Positions 6,330 through 9,800 of a stretch of DNA of 9,800 nt are shown here, in pieces. The notes beneath the pieces are model-generated. The model was not told the DNA's origin and made no database searches. It saw only the letters and a program-made list of their open reading frames with translations. Each line of letters opens with the position of its first letter. Position 1 is the first letter of the stretch. This DNA comes from Acidobacteriota bacterium (lineage in GTDB: Bacteria > Acidobacteriota > Vicinamibacteria > Vicinamibacterales > 2-12-FULL-66-21). Where the stretch lies: contig JABFWM010000197.1 of the NCBI GenBank assembly GCA_013362195.1, positions 1 through 9,800 of the forward strand, in the 5' to 3' direction. The position numbers and the translations under genes are program-made.

Positions 6330-7562
6330 TCAGCGATTCGCGATCTGGCGCACCGCAGCCCGGACGGGCCGCTTGCCTTTGGCCGGCGGCGGGACGGCGG
6401 GCTCGATGGTCACCGCGTCGAGGAATCGCTCGACCGCGAACATCGTAATCTGGCCGCACGGTCCCCCGAAGCTCTTGTCGCAGCCGTGGGTCGCCCAGGG
6501 CAGCGACGCAAATACATGCTTCACGCCCGCCTGCTGCAGGCGATCGTCGAGCCGCGCGCTCTGATCGACAGGAATCATCTGATCGCGCCGGCCGTGGATC
6601 AGGAGGGTCGGCGGCGACGCCGGCGTCACGAAATTGATCGGCGACGCCGCGAAGTACGCCTTCTCTTCGCGCGCGGGCGGCCCGCCGACGTATTTCTCGA
6701 GCAGGCCGCGCGTGTCGTAGAGCGCGGTGGGCGACGGATGCGCGTAGGCGGCGGCAAGATCCGACGGCGCGTAGATCGACACGACGCCGCGAATCGCCGG
6801 ATCGTTGGCGGTGTACGCCGCCAGCAGCGCCAGCTGTCCGCCTTCCGATCGGCCCATCAGCGCCAGGCGCGCCGGATCGAGCGGAAACTCCGTCGCGTGC
6901 GCTTTCAGATACGCAATCGCCGCCTTGACGTCGTCGGCCGCCGCGGGAAACCGCCAGCGCGGCGCAAGACGGTAATTGATTGCGGCGACGACGTAATCGC
7001 GGCTCGCGAGATACGCGTTGAGCGCCATGAACTCGCCGTTGTTGCCGTCGCGCCATCCGCCGCCGTGGACGACGACCACCGCGGGAATGGCGTCGTGCAG
7101 GTACGCGGGATGGTAGACGTCGAGCGTCAGGTCCACGCCTTCATGGCTGGCAAACGTGCGCTCTTCGAAACGGACAGGAGGAATGCCGAGCGGACGAATC
7201 AGCTCCTGCAGCACGACCGGTTCCGGACGCGGATCGCCGGCGGCGACGGCGCGCTGCCGGCGCGCGTTGCCGAACTCGTTGTCGAAGACCTTCTGCAGTT
7301 CCTCTCCGGTCAGCCGCGCGCGATAGACGGGCAGCACGAGCAGCGGGATCGCGAGCAGACCCAGGAGCCCGCCGACACGGCCGACGACGGTCTGGGTGCG
7401 CGTGGGAATGATCGGCAGCAGCGCCGCGATCGCCAGCCAGTAGCCGTATTCGGTGGCCGCGACGCTTGCGCCCCAGAGCACCGGATGCGGGGCCGGCAAC
7501 GCGGTCATCGCCGCCAGCGCCAGCAGCGCGGCGCCCCCGAAGAAACGTAGCAGATCGCTCAT
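6330..7562 (-). CDS. Membrane-anchored alpha/beta hydrolase (esterase/lipase-like)
   Basis: Counting from ATG 7562 (410 residues), three hydrophobic segments at about 4-22, 37-53 and 59-81 probably anchor the protein in the inner membrane. The alpha/beta-hydrolase domain follows, from about 130 to 385. It has the oxyanion motif HGGGW (166-170), nucleophile Ser239 in GRSEGG (237-242), Asp327 (HGRRDQMIP) and His359 (ATHGCD), a complete triad. This pattern matches the HSL/BD-FAE type of carboxylesterases. The substrate is unknown. The C-terminal tail is basic and proline-rich. The frame extends to an earlier ATG at 7610, but those 16 extra residues are Arg/Ser/Pro-rich and precede the first hydrophobic segment, so 7562 is preferred; neither start has a clear Shine-Dalgarno. 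It is the first of the five minus-strand genes and is divergent from the kinase. Confidence 0.88.
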   Translation of the reverse strand: MSDLLRFFGGAALLALAAMTALPAPHPVLWGASVAATEYGYWLAIAALLPIIPTRTQTVVGRVGGLLGLLAIPLLVLPVYRARLTGEELQKVFDNEFGNARRQRAVAAGDPRPEPVVLQELIRPLGIPPVRFEERTFASHEGVDLTLDVYHPAYLHDAIPAVVVVHGGGWRDGNNGEFMALNAYLASRDYVVAAINYRLAPRWRFPAAADDVKAAIAYLKAHATEFPLDPARLALMGRSEGGQLALLAAYTANDPAIRGVVSIYAPSDLAAAYAHPSPTALYDTRGLLEKYVGGPPAREEKAYFAASPINFVTPASPPTLLIHGRRDQMIPVDQSARLDDRLQQAGVKHVFASLPWATHGCDKSFGGPCGQITMFAVERFLDAVTIEPAVPPPAKGKRPVRAAVRQIANR

Positions 7563-7762
7563 GCGTGCGGGTCGGCTCGGGGCACACGTCCCGCCACGGG
7601 CCGAGAGCATTCAACCGGCCCGCAGGCGCAATCGCAATGCCAGCAGCATTTGCACGGGTTCGCCCGGGAATCCGTCAGTCCCGCGGGTTTCGGCGTGCGA
7701 AAATGTGATCGGACCGACGATTGTGCGGATCGGATCCACCGGCCAGGAGCGTCAAACATACA
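7563..7762. promoter_or_regulatory. Divergent intergenic region with 21-bp-spaced direct repeats
   Basis: This region must carry the start signals for both the hydrolase and the kinase. GATCGGA occurs at 7707-7713 and 7728-7734, exactly 21 bp apart (about two helical turns) in the same orientation; the second copy is part of the small palindrome GGATCGGATCC (7727-7737). Such spacing is typical of a dimeric regulator site, but the sequence matches no operator I can name. A TACAAT hexamer (7759-7764) overlaps the kinase ATG and has no partner -35 element. No convincing sigma-70 promoter is seen. Confidence 0.3.
7745..7749 (+). promoter_or_regulatory. Ribosome binding site of the kinase gene
   Basis: AGGAG lies 13 bases before ATG 7763. 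The spacing is longer than the 5-9 bases usual, but this is the only purine-rich match ahead of the only ATG upstream of the kinase glycine loop. GTG 7772 is an alternative start three codons on. Confidence 0.4.
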
Positions 7763-9800
7763 ATGAGCGGAGTGGCTCCCGCTTCCCTCACGGGCAAGCA
7801 GATCCTCCAGTACCGTGTCACCCAGCGTCTCGGCGGCGGCGGCATGGGCGAGGTCTATCTCGCGGAGGACACACGGCTTGGCCGCCAGGTCGCGCTGAAG
7901 TTCCTGCCCCGCGAGACCGAGCGCGATCAGGAGAGCCGCGCACTGCTGGTGCGCGAAGCGCGGGCCGCCTCGCTCCTGCGCTCCCCGAACATCGCGGTCA
8001 CCTACGATCTCGTGGACGATGGAGACGCGCTCTTCATCGCGATGGAATACGTCGAGGGCGAAACGCTTGCGAACCGCCTGACCCGTGGTCCGCTCAAGGC
8101 GCGCGAAGCGGTGGACGTCGCGCAGCAGGTCGCCGACGCGCTCGACGAAGCGCACGGGCGCGGCATCATCCACCGCGACATCAAGAGCGCGAACCTGATG
8201 CTGACCCGGCGCGGCCTGGTCAAGGTGCTCGATTTCGGTCTCGCGCGCTTCGAGGATCGCCACGACTCGTCGCGCGGCGACACGATGCTGCAGTTGACGA
8301 CGCCGGGGCTGGTCAAGGGGACGGTGGCCTACATGGCGCCGGAGCAACTCCTCGCCGGCACCCTCGACCATCGCGTCGACATCTTCGCGCTGGGCGTCGT
8401 GCTCTACGAGATGATCGCCGGGCGGCTGCCCTTCACCGGCGAGACCTTCGCGGAGATCACCGACCGCATTCTGCACGCGGAGCCCGATCCGCTCGTGCGC
8501 CCCGGGCATAGCGTCCCCGGCAATCTCGAAGACATCGTCCGGCGCGCGCTGCAGAAGGCCGCCGACTTCCGCTATCAATCGGCGCGCGAGATGTACCACG
8601 ACCTGCACCGGCTGGCGCGGCGCCTCGACACCGTCGACACCACGTCCGAGATGCCGCGGAACGCCTCCGCCACGTTTCCCGCGGCGCTGGCTGCAGAGCC
8701 CGCGCAGGGCGAGCGGCTCATCGCGATCATGACCTTCGCGAACGTCACGCGCGAGTCGGCCGACGACTGGATCGGCGAGGGCATCGCCGAGACCGTCACC
8801 AGCGATCTGAAGAACGTGAGCGGCCTCTCGGTGATCGGCCGCACGCAGATTTTCGAGCTGCTGAAGCACCTCGCCGTCGGACGCGACCCTGCCGATCACC
8901 GGCTGGCGATCGACATCGGCCGGCGGCTGGGCGCGTGGTGGGTGGTGACCGGCGCCTATCAGCGCCTCGGGCCCCGGATTCGCATCACCGTGCAGGTCAC
9001 CGAGGTGCTGACGGCGGCGCTCATCAAGACGCTGAAAATCGACGGCTCCGTCGACGACATCTTCGCGCTGCAGGATCGCATCGTCTTCGAGTTGAGCCGG
9101 AGCCTCGACCTGCGACTGGAGCGCCCCGAGGCCGAGGCCATCGCCCAGGACGAGACGAAGTCGGTGGAGGCGTTCGAAGCCTACTCGCGCGGATTGATCA
9201 ACATGCGCCAGGCCACGCGCGATTCGATCGAGCGCGCGCTCGCGCTGTTCGATCGCGCCACGACCCTCGATCCGGGCTATGCCGCCGCATGGGCCGCGGC
9301 CGGCGGCGCGTTGCAGCTCAAGGGCATGTTCTTCGGCATGCACGAATTCACCGACCGCGCGATCGAGCTGCTGCGGCGCGCGATTGCCCTCAAGCCGACC
9401 TTTGCCGACGCCCGGGCGTGGCTCGGGCTCTCGCTGCTGAACATCGGCCGCGTCTCGGAAGCGACGGCATCGCTGCGCGAGGCGGTGGCGCTCGATCCCG
9501 ACAGCGTCAACGCGCACCAGGGGCTGGCGCGTGCGTTGTGGATGGGTGAAGGGCACGTGGACGAAGCGATCCAGGAGCTGCGCCGCGCCGTCGCGCTCAA
9601 CGCCGAAGCCGGTTACTCGCACCTGCAGCTCGCGTTCCTCGAAGCGCTGAATGGCGAGCTCGACGCGGCCGAGGCGTCGGCCCGGCGCGCCGTCGCGCTC
9701 CAGGAGCAGGCGCTCTCCGGCACGCAGGGGCTGCTCATCATCGGCGCCTACTCGCGCCTTGGCTACGTCCACTATCTGCGCGGCGCGTACGACGACGCGC
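7763..9800 (+). CDS. Ser/Thr protein kinase with TolB/FlgO-like and TPR domains, 3' end outside the window
   Basis: At least 679 residues are visible and the frame is open at the right edge. Residues 17-285 form a Hanks-type kinase: glycine loop LGGGGMGEVY (23-32), Lys46 (VALKF), Glu65 (REARAAS), catalytic loop HRDIKSAN (137-144), DFG (157-159), GTVAYMAPEQ (186-195) and DIFALGVVLYEM (206-217). HRD makes it an RD kinase, usually switched on by activation-loop phosphorylation; TMLQLTTPG lies in that loop. A short linker leads to a TolB/FlgO-like domain (about 317-450: IAIMTFANVT, WIGEGIAETVTSDL, LSVIGRT, DDIFALQDRI). From about 468 at least five TPR units follow (ending in ALDP, ALKP or ALNA), for protein contacts. 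No membrane segment separates kinase and sensor parts, so the visible protein looks cytoplasmic. The target is unknown, and the divergent hydrolase gene is a candidate functional neighbour. Confidence 0.94.
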   Translation, partial: MSGVAPASLTGKQILQYRVTQRLGGGGMGEVYLAEDTRLGRQVALKFLPRETERDQESRALLVREARAASLLRSPNIAVTYDLVDDGDALFIAMEYVEGETLANRLTRGPLKAREAVDVAQQVADALDEAHGRGIIHRDIKSANLMLTRRGLVKVLDFGLARFEDRHDSSRGDTMLQLTTPGLVKGTVAYMAPEQLLAGTLDHRVDIFALGVVLYEMIAGRLPFTGETFAEITDRILHAEPDPLVRPGHSVPGNLEDIVRRALQKAADFRYQSAREMYHDLHRLARRLDTVDTTSEMPRNASATFPAALAAEPAQGERLIAIMTFANVTRESADDWIGEGIAETVTSDLKNVSGLSVIGRTQIFELLKHLAVGRDPADHRLAIDIGRRLGAWWVVTGAYQRLGPRIRITVQVTEVLTAALIKTLKIDGSVDDIFALQDRIVFELSRSLDLRLERPEAEAIAQDETKSVEAFEAYSRGLINMRQATRDSIERALALFDRATTLDPGYAAAWAAAGGALQLKGMFFGMHEFTDRAIELLRRAIALKPTFADARAWLGLSLLNIGRVSEATASLREAVALDPDSVNAHQGLARALWMGEGHVDEAIQELRRAVALNAEAGYSHLQLAFLEALNGELDAAEASARRAVALQEQALSGTQGLLIIGAYSRLGYVHYLRGAYDDA

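Noticed and set aside
6303..7550. 415-residue plus-strand frame over the alpha/beta hydrolase
   Set aside because: It is an Arg-rich antisense shadow; the minus strand carries the full catalytic triad.
7759..7764. TACAAT as a -10 promoter element giving a leaderless kinase transcript
   Set aside because: It overlaps the ATG and no -35-like sequence lies 16-18 bp upstream.
7559..9772. Long 737-residue minus-strand open frame antisense to the kinase
   Set aside because: It is rich in Arg, Asp, Glu and His with no family motifs, as expected for the complement of a GC-rich gene. The plus strand encodes an unmistakable kinase.

Overview
The window is uniformly GC-rich (about two thirds G+C by eye, with strong G/C bias at third codon positions). 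Its gene set fits a soil-type Acidobacteriota bacterium, probably of the Vicinamibacteria type. The pointers are a serine/threonine kinase fused to a TolB/FlgO-like domain and TPR repeats, a secreted subtilase with a tryptophan-rich NIVWGT repeat tail, and purine-rich intergenic repeats. This placement is inference; there is no rRNA or single-copy marker gene in the window.

Layout, left to right. (1) 3-1229, plus strand: a GH99-like glycan-active protein whose frame is open to the left edge. (2) 1230-1613: a gene-free convergent spacer with imperfect, roughly 100-bp spaced purine-rich repeats and a perfect 14-bp stem-loop. (3) 1614-7562, minus strand: five genes in one direction. In transcription order they are a membrane-anchored alpha/beta hydrolase, a DUF2235/Tle1-like hydrolase, a 72-residue unknown protein, a secreted S8 peptidase, and a RimJ/RimL-type GNAT acetyltransferase. 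The last two are separated by 2 bp and are almost certainly co-transcribed. The other junctions (about 100, 97 and 278 bp) may or may not be bridged. (4) 7563-7762: the divergent intergenic region. (5) 7763 to the right edge, plus strand: a protein kinase with TolB-like and TPR modules, cut by the window end.

The genes do not form a recognisable known pathway. Three of the minus-strand products are hydrolases (two alpha/beta-fold enzymes and one secreted protease), and a signalling kinase is divergently transcribed from them. No CRISPR array, tRNA, rRNA, transposase or phage gene was seen. The most unusual element is the C-terminal repeat domain of the S8 peptidase. It has ten NIVWGT-type motifs every 11-14 residues, built as a higher-order two-unit repeat that also shows in alternating synonymous valine codons. 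I do not see clear evidence for a wholly new multi-gene system.
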